Shown piece by piece: positions 18,354-28,073 of a DNA stretch of 64,000 bases; positions within the stretch are counted from its first letter, which is position 1; every line of letters begins with the position of its first letter. The translations under genes and the position numbers were made by a program. Source of the stretch: Chryseotalea sanaruensis (GTDB lineage: Bacteria > Bacteroidota > Bacteroidia > Cytophagales > Cyclobacteriaceae); the NCBI RefSeq assembly GCF_003990915.1, contig NZ_BHXQ01000003.1, positions 579,475-643,474 of the forward strand, given 5' to 3'. The notes beneath the pieces were generated by a model. The model was not told where the DNA came from, searched no databases, and saw only the letters and a list, made by a program, of their open reading frames with translations.

Positions 18354-20768
18354 ATGAAAATCTCTTACAACTGGCTTAAAGAATATATTAGCATAATCGA
18401 AAGTGCAGAAGAAATCGGAAAGGTTTTAACCTCAACCGGCTTAGAAGTTGAAAGTGTCGAGCATTTTGAAACGGTTAAAGGCGGATTAAAAGACATTGTC
18501 ATTGGTGAAGTACTTACTTGTGCCAAACATCCCAATGCCGATAAATTATCGCTAACCACAGTTGATGTAGGCAACGGAAAAATTCATCCCATCGTTTGTG
18601 GTGCTGCTAACGTTGCTGCCGGACAAAAAGTGGTGGTTGCTTTGCCTGGTGCCACTTTATATCCGAGCAAGGGCGAACCTTTCACCATCAAATCAGCTAA
18701 GATAAGAGGCGAAGTAAGCGAAGGCATGATTTGCGCTGAAGATGAAATTGGTTTAGGTGAAAGTCATGCAGGTATTATTGTGCTGCAAACCAATGTACCA
18801 AATGGTACACCTGCATCTTCATTCTTCAATATCCAAAGCGACTACGTAATTGAAATTGGTCTAACACCCAACCGTGTTGATGCTGCCTCGCATATTGGTG
18901 TGGCCCGCGATATTAAAGCATCGCAAAAAAGAGAATTAAAATTACCTGCGGTAGATGCATTTAAGGTTGACAACAATAACCTGAATATCTCAGTAAACAT
19001 TGAGAATAAAGAAGCTTGCCTGCGTTATTCTGGCTTGAGCATGACGGGCCTTACGGTAAAAGATTCTCCTGACTGGCTTAAACATAAATTGCTGGCCATC
19101 GGCATTTCACCAATCAACAACATTGTAGACATCACTAATTTTATTTGCCATGAACTGGGGCAACCCATGCACGCTTTTGATGCTACTAAAATTGAAGGTA
19201 ACAAAGTTGTGGTGAAGACACTTCCAAAAGGAACAAAATTTACTACGCTTGACGGAAAAGAACGTGAACTGCAAAGCACGGATCTAATGATCTGTAACGC
19301 AAGTAAAGGCATGTGCATTGCCGGTGTCTTTGGTGGAGCCGATTCAGGTATTAGCAATGCTACTACTTCAATATTTTTAGAAAGTGCCTGTTTCGCACCG
19401 GATGCTGTGCGTAAAACTTCTTTGCATCACAGTATTAAAACAGATTCTTCTTTCCGCTTCGAGCGTGGCACCGATCCCAACATCACTGTATACGCATTGA
19501 AGCGCGCAGCCTTGCTGATTAAAGAAGTGGCTGGCGGTGGCATCAGCTCTGATATTGTTGACGTTTATCCTGTTAAGGTTGAAGACAGAATTATTCGCGT
19601 AAAAGACAAGAATGTAAATCGCCTGATCGGTAAAGCGCTTACACGCGATGAGGCTACAGGAATACTGGAAAGGCTTGATATTAAAGTAATCGACAGTAAA
19701 AGTGACGAATACACTGTTTCCGTTCCACCATACAGAGTGGATGTAATGCAGGAAGCTGATGTGATCGAAGAAATTCTTCGCATTTATGGTTTTAACAACA
19801 TTGAGCTGAGAGAATTCGCAGGATCAGATTTTATTTCTTCATTCCCAGCAAAAGATATTAACAAGTTTAGAAATACACTTGGTCAACAACTTGTGGCTAA
19901 TGGTTTTTATGAAATCCTTACCAACTCACTTACCAACGCAGCCTACCAACAGAAGCACAACATCTCTTTTGAAGGTGAAGCTGTTGAAATGCTTAATAAG
20001 CTGAGCGAAGAGCAAGGCATTTTACGTCAAACTATGCTTTTTACAGGTTTGGAAGTTTGTGCCTATAACATTAACCGCAAGCAAAAAGACCTGAAGCTTT
20101 TTGAGTTTGGTAAAGTGTACACAAACAGGAATGGTAAATACGAAGAGACCGAGCGTCTTGCCATTTATATGTCGGGCAATAGTGAAGCAGAGAGCTGGCA
20201 GCACAAATTGCAAAGCCTCAATTACCACGACCTGGCACAAATTGTAAATGGGATCTTACAAAGAAGCGCTATTACCAATGTTAACCTTGAAAAAATTGAA
20301 GATCCACTTTTCGATTTTGCAGTAAGTGTTAATAGTGGCAAAAAGGAGATTGGTAGAATAGGCAAAGTAAAAACAACCTTGCAACGCGATATGGGCATAA
20401 AGCAAGAGGTTTTCTATGCCGATCTAAGCTATGCATCCCTTTTCGATAGATCGAATCCGGTTATTAGCCTTAAAGAGGTGCCTAAGTTCCCTGAAGTACG
20501 CAGAGACCTCTCGCTTGTTATCGATAAAAATATTACTTTCGATACCGTTGAGACTATAGCACACCAAACGACTAAAGCATTGTTGAAAAATGTAAACCTG
20601 TTTGATGTGTATGAAGGAGATAAGCTACAAGCTGGTAAAAAGGCCTATGCACTGTCTTTTGCTTTGCAGGATGAGCAGAAAACCCTTACAGATGTAGAGA
20701 TTGAAAATGTAATGAATAACCTTATTAAGGCTTACGAAACAAAAATCGGAGCTGTAATTAGAAAATAA
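18354..20768 (+). CDS. pheT: Phenylalanine--tRNA ligase beta subunit
   Basis: PheT is the large subunit of the heterotetrameric enzyme that charges tRNA-Phe. The 804-residue product begins MKISYNWLKEYI and contains, in order, an N-terminal tRNA-binding OB domain (about 40-150), the B3/B4 editing domain, the B5 domain and a C-terminal anticodon-binding FDX-ACB domain (about 710-804, starting near KFPEVRRDLSLVID). The length is normal. pheS is not adjacent, as often in this phylum. The following order of coiled-coil gene, zapA and rny is common in Bacteroidota. Confidence 0.96.
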   Translation: MKISYNWLKEYISIIESAEEIGKVLTSTGLEVESVEHFETVKGGLKDIVIGEVLTCAKHPNADKLSLTTVDVGNGKIHPIVCGAANVAAGQKVVVALPGATLYPSKGEPFTIKSAKIRGEVSEGMICAEDEIGLGESHAGIIVLQTNVPNGTPASSFFNIQSDYVIEIGLTPNRVDAASHIGVARDIKASQKRELKLPAVDAFKVDNNNLNISVNIENKEACLRYSGLSMTGLTVKDSPDWLKHKLLAIGISPINNIVDITNFICHELGQPMHAFDATKIEGNKVVVKTLPKGTKFTTLDGKERELQSTDLMICNASKGMCIAGVFGGADSGISNATTSIFLESACFAPDAVRKTSLHHSIKTDSSFRFERGTDPNITVYALKRAALLIKEVAGGGISSDIVDVYPVKVEDRIIRVKDKNVNRLIGKALTRDEATGILERLDIKVIDSKSDEYTVSVPPYRVDVMQEADVIEEILRIYGFNNIELREFAGSDFISSFPAKDINKFRNTLGQQLVANGFYEILTNSLTNAAYQQKHNISFEGEAVEMLNKLSEEQGILRQTMLFTGLEVCAYNINRKQKDLKLFEFGKVYTNRNGKYEETERLAIYMSGNSEAESWQHKLQSLNYHDLAQIVNGILQRSAITNVNLEKIEDPLFDFAVSVNSGKKEIGRIGKVKTTLQRDMGIKQEVFYADLSYASLFDRSNPVISLKEVPKFPEVRRDLSLVIDKNITFDTVETIAHQTTKALLKNVNLFDVYEGDKLQAGKKAYALSFALQDEQKTLTDVEIENVMNNLIKAYETKIGAVIRK

Positions 20769-20816
20769 TTGATAAATTGAAGGGCTAACCAAGCTTACCC
20801 TTAGAAAACAGTATAA

Positions 20817-21113
20817 ATGAATCAGGATACTCTAAAAAACAACCTGCAAGGTCTAGAGCGCAAACTGCAGATACTGGTAGGAGAGCATAGAAATCTAAAA
20901 GAACAGGTTACTCTGTTAAAACAAGAGAATCAGGAACTTAAATCAGGGCTGAGAAGCCGTGATGAGCAATTGCTCAATTTTAAAAATCAGATAAAAATCT
21001 CTAAAATTGTAGATAATTTAAACCCGGAAGACGGTAGTTCTTCGGAATTAAAGAAGAAGGTAGAAGAGTATATCCGCGAAGTGGATAGATGTATAGCGTA
21101 TTTGAGCCGATAA
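20817..21113 (+). CDS. Small coiled-coil protein upstream of zapA
   Basis: The 98-residue product is almost wholly coiled coil in its first 60 residues (LQGLERKLQILVGEHRNLKE, then QVTLLKQENQELKS) and ends with a short helical region. No enzymatic motif is present. Its place directly before zapA suggests a division-related partner, similar in layout to short ZapB-like coiled coils, but sequence similarity to ZapB is not something I can claim. It overlaps no other gene and ends 14 bases before zapA. Confidence 0.8.
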   Translation: MNQDTLKNNLQGLERKLQILVGEHRNLKEQVTLLKQENQELKSGLRSRDEQLLNFKNQIKISKIVDNLNPEDGSSSELKKKVEEYIREVDRCIAYLSR

Positions 21114-21127
21114 TTGTAAGTGTGTTG

Positions 21128-21415
21128 ATGGAGGATCTTTCAATAAAAATCAAAATTGCCGACCGTGAGTATCCGATGAAGGTAAAAAGACACGATGAAG
21201 AGCGTGTCCGTACTGCCGGAAGGTTGATTAACGAAAAACTGAAGACTTACAAAGAGCAATTCGGTATTGACGATAAGCAAGACCTGCTCGCGATGGTTGC
21301 TTTCGATTGTCTTGTTGATAAAATGACAGTCGAAGAGAGCCATCAGGAAATAGATCAAACTGTTTTCGAAAAGGTGCATCAACTTAATCAACTGGTTTCC
21401 CAGTCTATACTTTAA
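21128..21415 (+). CDS. zapA: Cell division protein ZapA
   Basis: ZapA binds and bundles FtsZ filaments at the Z ring. The 95-residue product has the family N-terminus (MEDLSIKIKIADREYPMKV) followed by the dimerising globular head and a C-terminal helix for coiled-coil tetramerisation. I place the start at the ATG at 21128; an upstream frame start at 21089 adds residues not seen in the family and overlaps the previous gene. It follows the coiled-coil gene and precedes rny. Confidence 0.88.
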   Translation: MEDLSIKIKIADREYPMKVKRHDEERVRTAGRLINEKLKTYKEQFGIDDKQDLLAMVAFDCLVDKMTVEESHQEIDQTVFEKVHQLNQLVSQSIL

Positions 21416-21471
21416 TCTTTTTCAATTCTGTTGCTGCCGTTAGGGACATATAAACCCTAATTAATATTCTT

Positions 21472-23043
21472 ATGTCGGCAACTACTATAATAACCATACT
21501 TATCTGCGCTATTGCCACTATTGGCCTTAGCCTGATAATAGGCACTTTACTTTACAAGCGCAAATTTGCCAAAAAGCAGCGAGCGGTAGAGGAACGTGCA
21601 AGCCTAACCTTGAAGGAAGCAGAAATCGAAGCTGAAAACCTCAAGAGAGACAAAATTCTGGAAGCCAAAGAGAAAATTCTGAAAATGAAAACAGAATTCG
21701 AAGAAGAGGCTAATAAGAAGAAAAACATCATTATCGCCAACGAACAAAAGATTAAGCAGCGCGAGCAAACCATTAGCAAAGAACTGGAGAACCTAAAGCG
21801 CAAAGAGACTGAAATTGATGAGCTAAAGCAGGATTTGCTTCAGCAAGGTGAAGTAATTAAGAAACGAAGAGAAGAACTGGAGAAATTCAACCAGCAAAAA
21901 ATCAAAATTCTGGAAGACATTTCTAAGCTTACCGCTGATGATGCCCGTGAACAACTTATTACCTCCCTACGTGATGAAGCCCAGACTAAAGCATCTTCTT
22001 ACATTAAAGACATTGTAGAACAAGCCAAACTTACAGCCACAAAAGATGCTAAGAAAATCGTTATCGATACCATTCAACGTACGGCTACTGAACACGCCAT
22101 TGAAAACTGTGTAAGCGTTTTCAATATTGAAAGCGATGATATTAAAGGTAAAATCATTGGTCGTGAAGGCCGTAACATCCGTGCGCTGGAAGCTGCAACC
22201 GGGGTAGAGATTATTGTAGACGATACGCCTGAAGCCATTATCATTTCTGGTTTCGATCCGGTAAGAAGAGAGATTGCCCGCTTGTCGTTACACAGATTAG
22301 TACAAGACGGACGCATTCATCCTGCCCGCATTGAAGAGATTGTTGCCAAGACAGCTAAAAACATTGATGATGAAATTATTGAAACAGGTGAGCGTACTGT
22401 TATAGATTTAGGCATTCACGGTTTGCACCCTGAACTTGTGAAGATGGTTGGACGCATGCGCTTCCGTTCATCCTATGGACAAAACCTGTTACAGCACTCA
22501 CGCGAAGTAGCTAACCTCTGCTCGATAATGGCCACCGAACTTGGCCTAAATGTAAAGCAGGCAAAACGTGCAGGTTTACTCCATGATATTGGTAAAGTAT
22601 GGCCAGAAGAATTGGAAAAGCCTCACGCGATTGTAGGCATGGAGCTGGCCATGAAATACAAAGAACATCCTGCCATTTGTAACGCCATTGGTGCCCACCA
22701 CGATGAAATAGAAATGACACACATCATTTCGCCTATCATTCAGGCTTGCGATGCCATTAGCGGTGCAAGACCAGGTGCCAGACGCGAGGTGATGGAACAA
22801 TACATCAAACGCCTTAGAGAGTTAGAAGACTTAGGTTTAAGTTTTGATGGTGTAGAAAAATGCTATGCAATACAGGCTGGTCGTGAATTACGTGTATTGG
22901 TAGATGCTGAGAATGTAACAGACGAGCGTGCAGGCCAGTTAAGCTTCGATATCTCTCAAAAGATTGAACGCGACATGCAATACCCTGGTCAGATTAAAGT
23001 AACAGTAATTCGCGAGAAGAGAGCTGTTGCTTACGCGAAATAG
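21472..23043 (+). CDS. rny: Ribonuclease Y
   Basis: RNase Y is a membrane-anchored endoribonuclease that initiates mRNA decay. The 523-residue product has an N-terminal membrane helix (about 5-27), a long coiled coil (about 30-200), a KH domain ([20 protein letters not shown], about 230-249) and an HD phosphodiesterase domain with the metal-binding HD in LLHDIGKVW and the conserved IGAHHDE. The length and order match the family. It is followed by two hairpins, the second being a canonical terminator. Confidence 0.96.
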   Translation: MSATTIITILICAIATIGLSLIIGTLLYKRKFAKKQRAVEERASLTLKEAEIEAENLKRDKILEAKEKILKMKTEFEEEANKKKNIIIANEQKIKQREQTISKELENLKRKETEIDELKQDLLQQGEVIKKRREELEKFNQQKIKILEDISKLTADDAREQLITSLRDEAQTKASSYIKDIVEQAKLTATKDAKKIVIDTIQRTATEHAIENCVSVFNIESDDIKGKIIGREGRNIRALEAATGVEIIVDDTPEAIIISGFDPVRREIARLSLHRLVQDGRIHPARIEEIVAKTAKNIDDEIIETGERTVIDLGIHGLHPELVKMVGRMRFRSSYGQNLLQHSREVANLCSIMATELGLNVKQAKRAGLLHDIGKVWPEELEKPHAIVGMELAMKYKEHPAICNAIGAHHDEIEMTHIISPIIQACDAISGARPGARREVMEQYIKRLRELEDLGLSFDGVEKCYAIQAGRELRVLVDAENVTDERAGQLSFDISQKIERDMQYPGQIKVTVIREKRAVAYAK

Positions 23044-23049
23044 ACTTTT

Positions 23050-23095
23050 AAATGTCCAAGATCTTTTTACGGTAGTAAAAAGATCTTGGACATTT
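23050..23095. repeat. Perfect 21-bp stem-loop after rny
   Basis: A 21-base arm from 23050 pairs perfectly with its complement ending at 23095 around a four-base GGTA loop. No T-tract follows directly, so it is not a standard terminator; an RNA-processing or mRNA-stabilising role is possible. Confidence 0.85.
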
Positions 23096-23120
23096 CGTTA
23101 CGCGGATTTTTAAATAGACT

Positions 23121-23147
23121 AAGCCTCGTAAAACGAGGCTTTTTTTA
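23121..23147 (+). terminator. Intrinsic terminator after rny
   Basis: AAGCCTCG pairs with CGAGGCTT (23121-23141) and is followed by seven further T-rich bases. Confidence 0.9.
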
Positions 23148-23191
23148 TTATTCAAAATGCCTTATAATCAAATTAGTCTTTAACTTAAAGT

Positions 23192-23476
23192 ATGGAAGTA
23201 AAACACAGAGAAATCGGATCCAAAGGCTTATTCTATATAGAAATCGATAATGAGAAACTGGCGGAGATGAGTTATAGTAAAGCCGGAGATAAACTCATCA
23301 TCATAGACCATACAGAAGTAAGTGAAAAACTAAAAGGTAAAAGTGCAGGCAAACAATTATTACAGACTGCTGTGGATTACGCCCGTCAACATCAAATCAA
23401 AATATTACCGCTTTGCCCCTTCGCTAAATCGGTATTCGACAAAACACCTGAGTACAAAGACGTACTGAATGCGTAG
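23192..23476 (+). CDS. Small GNAT-like N-acetyltransferase (NATD1/YjdJ type)
   Basis: The 94-residue product is the small single-domain GNAT-like family. It has LIIIDHTEVSEKLKGKSAGKQLL, in which the Gly/Lys segment is the acetyl-CoA-binding loop (shown here across a boundary), and the C-terminal ILPLCPFAKSVFDKTPEYKD characteristic of these proteins. Substrate is unknown. It is closed downstream by a terminator that also serves dnaN on the other strand. Confidence 0.85.
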   Translation: MEVKHREIGSKGLFYIEIDNEKLAEMSYSKAGDKLIIIDHTEVSEKLKGKSAGKQLLQTAVDYARQHQIKILPLCPFAKSVFDKTPEYKDVLNA

Positions 23477-23478
23477 CC

Positions 23479-23512
23479 AATAAAAAAGCCATCTCTCGAT
23501 GGCTTTTTTATT
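23479..23512. terminator. Bidirectional intrinsic terminator
   Basis: AATAAAAAAGCCATC and its complement surround a TCTC loop with flanking A and T tracts, between the convergent GNAT gene and dnaN. Confidence 0.92.
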
Positions 23513-23528
23513 ATTGGTTAGCTAAGAG

Positions 23529-24653
23529 TTAAACGTATTGGTTCAACATCACAGGCATTACCAACATCAATATATCTTCATTCTTATCTTTTTCTACAGG
23601 CAAAATTACACCGGCCTTATTAGGTGCCGACATGGTTAATTTAATCTGATCTGTATCAATATTGTTCAACATCTCAATAATGAACTTGGCATTGAAGCCG
23701 ATTTCGATGTCTTCACCTTCATGTTCGCATGACAGACGCTCATTCGCTTCGTTAGAGAAGTCCAAATCTTCAGCAGAAATTTGTAATTCACTGCCTGTAA
23801 TTTTTAAACGCACCTGATGGGTGGTCTTATTGGCGTAAATAGATATACGTCTCAAAGCACTTAACAAGTCCGTACGACCAATGGTCATCTTAATGTTGTT
23901 AACACTTGGAATTACATTTTCGTAATCAGGGTAGCGCTCGTCAATCAAGCGGCAAATCATTTTAATGTTACCGAACTTGAAATAAGCGTTTGACATGTTA
24001 AAGTCGATACTTACCGGCATGTTCTCTGATGGCAATGTTGCCTTCAATAAGTTTAAAGCCTTGCGTGGGATGATGATGGCATTACCATTATCAGAAGTGA
24101 TGTCATTTCTGCGGTAGCGAACCAAACGGTGACCGTCAGTAGCTACAAAAGTGGTGTTCTTTTCACCCAAGTTAACGTAAACACCCGTCATGGCAGGGCG
24201 TAACTCATCGTTGCTGGTAGCAAAAATGGTATTGTTAACCGCTCGAGACATTACTTCCGAAGAAATCTCAGCTGAGAAGTCATTCGATACAGTAGGTACT
24301 TTAGGGAAATCTGTTGCGTTTTCACCTGAAAGCTTATAGCGACCATTATCAGAGATAATTTCAACGCTGTAGGTAGACTCATCAATAGAGAAGGTTACAG
24401 GCTGCTCTGGCAGGTTCTTTAATGTTTCCAAAAGAATTTTAGCAGGAACGGCAATATTGCCCTTTTCCTTAGACTCAACCTGCAACTCCGTAATCATGGA
24501 GGTCTGCAAGTCAGAAGCAGTCACCGTCAGGCTTCCTTTTTCCAATTCGAAAAGAAAATTTTCAAGGATAGGCACTACCGGGTTAGTGGTAATTACCCCG
24601 TTAATATTAGAAAGCTGCTTAAGCAGATAAGCCGAGTTAACAATAAACTTCAT
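23529..24653 (-). CDS. dnaN: DNA polymerase III subunit beta (sliding clamp)
   Basis: The beta clamp encircles DNA and tethers DNA polymerase III and other partners. The 374-residue product begins MKFIVNSAYLLKQLSNINGV and contains three repeated clamp domains, ending in VMPVMLNQYV, which corresponds to the usual MPMR-type C-terminus in altered form. Length matches the family. It stands alone rather than in a dnaA-dnaN operon, normal for this phylum. The region just upstream carries TAACTTTA, a possible weak -7 element. Confidence 0.96.
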   Translation of the reverse strand: MKFIVNSAYLLKQLSNINGVITTNPVVPILENFLFELEKGSLTVTASDLQTSMITELQVESKEKGNIAVPAKILLETLKNLPEQPVTFSIDESTYSVEIISDNGRYKLSGENATDFPKVPTVSNDFSAEISSEVMSRAVNNTIFATSNDELRPAMTGVYVNLGEKNTTFVATDGHRLVRYRRNDITSDNGNAIIIPRKALNLLKATLPSENMPVSIDFNMSNAYFKFGNIKMICRLIDERYPDYENVIPSVNNIKMTIGRTDLLSALRRISIYANKTTHQVRLKITGSELQISAEDLDFSNEANERLSCEHEGEDIEIGFNAKFIIEMLNNIDTDQIKLTMSAPNKAGVILPVEKDKNEDILMLVMPVMLNQYV

Positions 24654-24729
24654 GCTGAGTTGGTTAAAGTTTTAGAGGGCGTAAAGTTAGAAAGAAATGG
24701 CAATTTTAAAACTTGCTTTTAAAAACCCC

Positions 24730-25647
24730 TTAGGCCTTTTTTCGGAAAAATTCGCGGTTTTTTACAAGGCGAGCTAACTTGCGGTTGTCAATCCAGGCCA
24801 GGTGATTTTGTTTTACCAGACAGGCTGTTTTACCAGCCTGTACATACGGCAAAATTGAAAGAGTATAAATACGGTTTGCGATGTCGCTTACCTGAACAGT
24901 GAGAACAGGCTCAACATCCTTCAAACTATCTATTTCTATAAACTCATCCACGGTTAATAGAGAAACTGCAAACAGGAAATCGTTGAGCTTGGTCGTATCG
25001 GTAGGCAGATTGTCGATGGCAAAGTTTTCTTCCTGCAGGCTTATTGTAAAATTATTGTCAACCTTATTCGGATACATTACAGCCAAATCCCTGACGTTCG
25101 ACCAATTGAAAGGAAACACATATTTATCCCACCATTGCTTTTCTGTTAGCTCGAAAACACCAGAAACATAGACACGGTAGCCGGGAATGTTCATTAAGTA
25201 AGCCTTACCGGTTTCATCAATAAAGTAGGCTTCAGTTTTCTTATTGTTGCCACCGGCTGTAAAGTTTTTGCGTAGCACATCACCTTCAAAAAATTTAACA
25301 TTAACCCCGGTTGCTTTTACTTCTACCGCAACAGAATCATTTCTATTTTCAGCTACTGGTCGTTTCACTTCTGCCTGCAATGCGGTTGCAAACAAAACAT
25401 CAATCATATCGCGGTCAGCGGCTTCTGTTTCATTCACCATCCAACGCGTTCCGTTAAAGGATAATGTGACTTTTCCCGAAGCTGATGCTAACTCAACACG
25501 GTTAATTACTTTACTTTCAGTTACCTGAAACAGATCTTTATTTTTTACTTCGCTACTAGTTTCATTACCCAAAAAATAAATAACTGTTGTAATGGCAACT
25601 GAAACCAACAGTACGGCAAACAACAGTTTATTTCTTTTCTCTTGCAT
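24730..25647 (-). CDS. DUF4340 domain protein linked to the gld operon
   Basis: The 305-residue product has an N-terminal membrane anchor (about 8-26) and a long beta-rich extracytoplasmic domain. The segments VELASASGKVTLSFNGTRW and YRVYVSGVFELTEKQWWDK fit DUF4340, a family often encoded beside GldG-like ABC transporter components. It lies 12 bases downstream of gldG on the same strand, so it is probably part of the gldA-gldF-gldG operon. Its role is unknown; a periplasmic accessory for the ABC complex is inference. Confidence 0.85.
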   Translation of the reverse strand: MQEKRNKLLFAVLLVSVAITTVIYFLGNETSSEVKNKDLFQVTESKVINRVELASASGKVTLSFNGTRWMVNETEAADRDMIDVLFATALQAEVKRPVAENRNDSVAVEVKATGVNVKFFEGDVLRKNFTAGGNNKKTEAYFIDETGKAYLMNIPGYRVYVSGVFELTEKQWWDKYVFPFNWSNVRDLAVMYPNKVDNNFTISLQEENFAIDNLPTDTTKLNDFLFAVSLLTVDEFIEIDSLKDVEPVLTVQVSDIANRIYTLSILPYVQAGKTACLVKQNHLAWIDNRKLARLVKNREFFRKKA

Positions 25648-25659
25648 CTCAGTTAATGA

Positions 25660-27351
25660 TTAAAAGCTGGCAAATTTTTTCTTTCTAACAAATGCCCAGG
25701 CAATACCAAATAATACAATTAATACAATTGGCCCTGCCACATTTAACATTTGCCAATACAATTTTTCTTGATTTACTTTCTCTTTATTCAACGGTCGTAT
25801 TTTAACTTCTTTGGTTCTAGCAGTTAGCAAACCATTATCTTCTACTAACCACGACACTGCATTTACCAGTAAATCTAAATTAGCAAAAGTGTAATTAGAG
25901 AAACGGTCGAAGCCTAATGTTTGCGCTTGACCCGTACGTGGATTAACATCGTTGCATGCCAAATCCCCATCTGAAATCAAAATCATTCTGGCTGGCTTAC
26001 TACTTTCAAGTATCGTTGTGCTTTCATCAATACCTTCGGGAATAAAACGATTTTTAAATAAAGAAGGGAAAGAACCTTCCGCCAGATAAGCAATCGGTAA
26101 ATAGGATTGCTGAAAATCTTGTGCCTTTAAATTATTTCTAATGTCGTTTATACTTACCCGAACGGGTGCTGTCAATGTTCTGGCATATTGCGAGCTAAAT
26201 AAAATAGGCGTACGCTTTACGTTAGCTACATTAACAGTGTCGATACTGCTGACAAATCTTGTAAGCACAGCATCTATGTTACGAGTAATTTCATGTTCGG
26301 CATAGCGATTGACTAACGGAAAAAATGGCCAATCCACTAACTGAATTTGAGGCTTGTTACCCGCCATACCTGTTACTACTGGAAATAAAGCTGCTGCACG
26401 GTCTTGTATTAAATCCAGGTTTATGCGGAAACCATATTTAAATAATTGATCATCCAAATTAAGATCATAAGGGAAAGCAAAGTAGTCATCGCGGGAAGCA
26501 CTGTCTGCTGAAGCTTCCAGTTTGTCAATAAGGAACATCAGATTGCCACCCTTCATCAAGTATTGATCTAATAAAAATTTCTCCTGTTCAGTAAACCTTT
26601 GTTGAGGTTTGGCAATAATCAAAGCATCAAAAGCATCAAGAACCTTTGTATCATTCAATAACGCTTCTTCAACATCAAATTTATCCTGCAAAGCACTGGT
26701 TAAACTGCTGATGGCTGCTCCACTAAGCTCAGCATGGCCTTTCACCAATCCAATTTGTTTGCGCTCTGTGTTACTCAACTTATAAATCGCGTTGGCTAAT
26801 TCGTACTCAACTCCCTCTATAGCTTGGTTGATTACACCTTCAGAACCACCTTCTGCGCTATTGCCTTTTAGCAGATTTACTCCAGTTTCAAAACCATCAT
26901 AAGAAATAAGTGCGCCAGGGAAAATGATTTTTTCAAGTCGCTGACCATCTCTGTTGTCAATAACATTTCTGGGTTGAATACCACGGGAAGCCAGGTCTTG
27001 CATGAATTCATTACGTGCTTTTTCTCCAAGAGCAGTGCCCGGGTCGGTAAACACAAAACGCACCTTGCCATTTGAGTAGACACGAAACTCTTCCAGAATT
27101 TCTTTAATCGAACGCTGAAAGCGGGTGAAGCTTGGGTTTAAATCTCCTGCTAAAAATACTTCTATGTAAACTGGGGCTTCAAGTTTTTCAAGCAATGCTT
27201 TGGTTGGTGCTTTAATACTAAAGCGCTTCTCCTCAGTAAGATCAAGTCTTACAAAATAATAGGATGCCAATAAATTGACGAGCAACAACAGCACAAAGCC
27301 GTTGGCCAATAACAATACATCACCCAGTTGTTTACTTTTCCAATTTACCAT
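25660..27351 (-). CDS. gldG: GldG, extracytoplasmic component of the Gld ABC transporter
   Basis: GldG is the Bacteroidota protein that, with GldA and GldF, forms an ABC transporter linked to gliding motility in Flavobacterium. The 563-residue product has membrane helices near the N-terminus (about 13-35) and C-terminus (about 535-555), and a large ABC-2-associated domain between them with the conserved stretch YIEVFLAGDLNPSFTRFQ near the start. It overlaps gldF by seven bases. The presence of gldAFG does not prove motility, since these genes occur in non-gliding members of the phylum. Confidence 0.9.
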   Translation of the reverse strand: MVNWKSKQLGDVLLLANGFVLLLLVNLLASYYFVRLDLTEEKRFSIKAPTKALLEKLEAPVYIEVFLAGDLNPSFTRFQRSIKEILEEFRVYSNGKVRFVFTDPGTALGEKARNEFMQDLASRGIQPRNVIDNRDGQRLEKIIFPGALISYDGFETGVNLLKGNSAEGGSEGVINQAIEGVEYELANAIYKLSNTERKQIGLVKGHAELSGAAISSLTSALQDKFDVEEALLNDTKVLDAFDALIIAKPQQRFTEQEKFLLDQYLMKGGNLMFLIDKLEASADSASRDDYFAFPYDLNLDDQLFKYGFRINLDLIQDRAAALFPVVTGMAGNKPQIQLVDWPFFPLVNRYAEHEITRNIDAVLTRFVSSIDTVNVANVKRTPILFSSQYARTLTAPVRVSINDIRNNLKAQDFQQSYLPIAYLAEGSFPSLFKNRFIPEGIDESTTILESSKPARMILISDGDLACNDVNPRTGQAQTLGFDRFSNYTFANLDLLVNAVSWLVEDNGLLTARTKEVKIRPLNKEKVNQEKLYWQMLNVAGPIVLIVLFGIAWAFVRKKKFASF

Positions 27352-28073
27352 GAACGTGAGGATAAAATGGTTTTAGTAATCAGTAACATAAAAAACGAGA
27401 GACTGATAAAATACAGAACATCACGACTATCAATCAAGCCCCGGCTTAATGTTTCGTAATGATACAAAATACCTGCCTGCTTAATAAGCAATGAAATATT
27501 TGCAGATGAAGCGAGGGAAGCGGCAGAATGAAATCCGCTGAAAAAGATAAAACAGAGAAAAGCCGCGACTATAAAGGCAACAATCTGATTAGTTGTAACA
27601 GATGAAGCCAAAAGACCGATAGCACAAAAAACACTACTCAGTAGCAGAAGCCCTATGTAAGATCCTGTCACTGCCGAAGCATCAATATTGCCTGTTGGAT
27701 TCCCCAGCGCACTAATCGAAAAATAATAGATAACAGTTGGCATCAGGGTAATGAATACTAATGTTAACGAGGCCAGAAATTTTCCAAAAATAATTTCCCA
27801 TTCGCCCAAGGGCTTTGTAAAGAGTAAATCGAGCGTGCCATTTCTCCGTTCTTCAGCAAAACAGCGCATGGTGATGGCGGGTATTAAAAAAATAAAAACA
27901 TAAGGTGCTAATGAGAAAAGCGTGAGCATGTCTGCAAAACCATAATTGAGCACAGAAGTGTCAGGGAAAACCCACACCAGCAAACCCATGGCGGTTAAGA
28001 AAACAACCATTACCAGGTAAGCGATTAGTGAATTTAGGAAGGAACGGAACTCTTTAACAAATACTGATCTCAT
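27345..28073 (-). CDS. gldF: GldF, ABC transporter permease
   Basis: The 242-residue integral membrane protein has six predicted helices and the ABC-2 permease layout. It opens with VFVKEFRSFLNSLIAYLVM and carries the conserved AITMRCFAEERRNGTLDLLF cytoplasmic segment. It pairs with the GldA ATPase encoded immediately upstream (ATGA overlap at 28070-28073) and GldG downstream. Confidence 0.92.
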   Translation of the reverse strand: MRSVFVKEFRSFLNSLIAYLVMVVFLTAMGLLVWVFPDTSVLNYGFADMLTLFSLAPYVFIFLIPAITMRCFAEERRNGTLDLLFTKPLGEWEIIFGKFLASLTLVFITLMPTVIYYFSISALGNPTGNIDASAVTGSYIGLLLLSSVFCAIGLLASSVTTNQIVAFIVAAFLCFIFFSGFHSAASLASSANISLLIKQAGILYHYETLSRGLIDSRDVLYFISLSFFMLLITKTILSSRSW

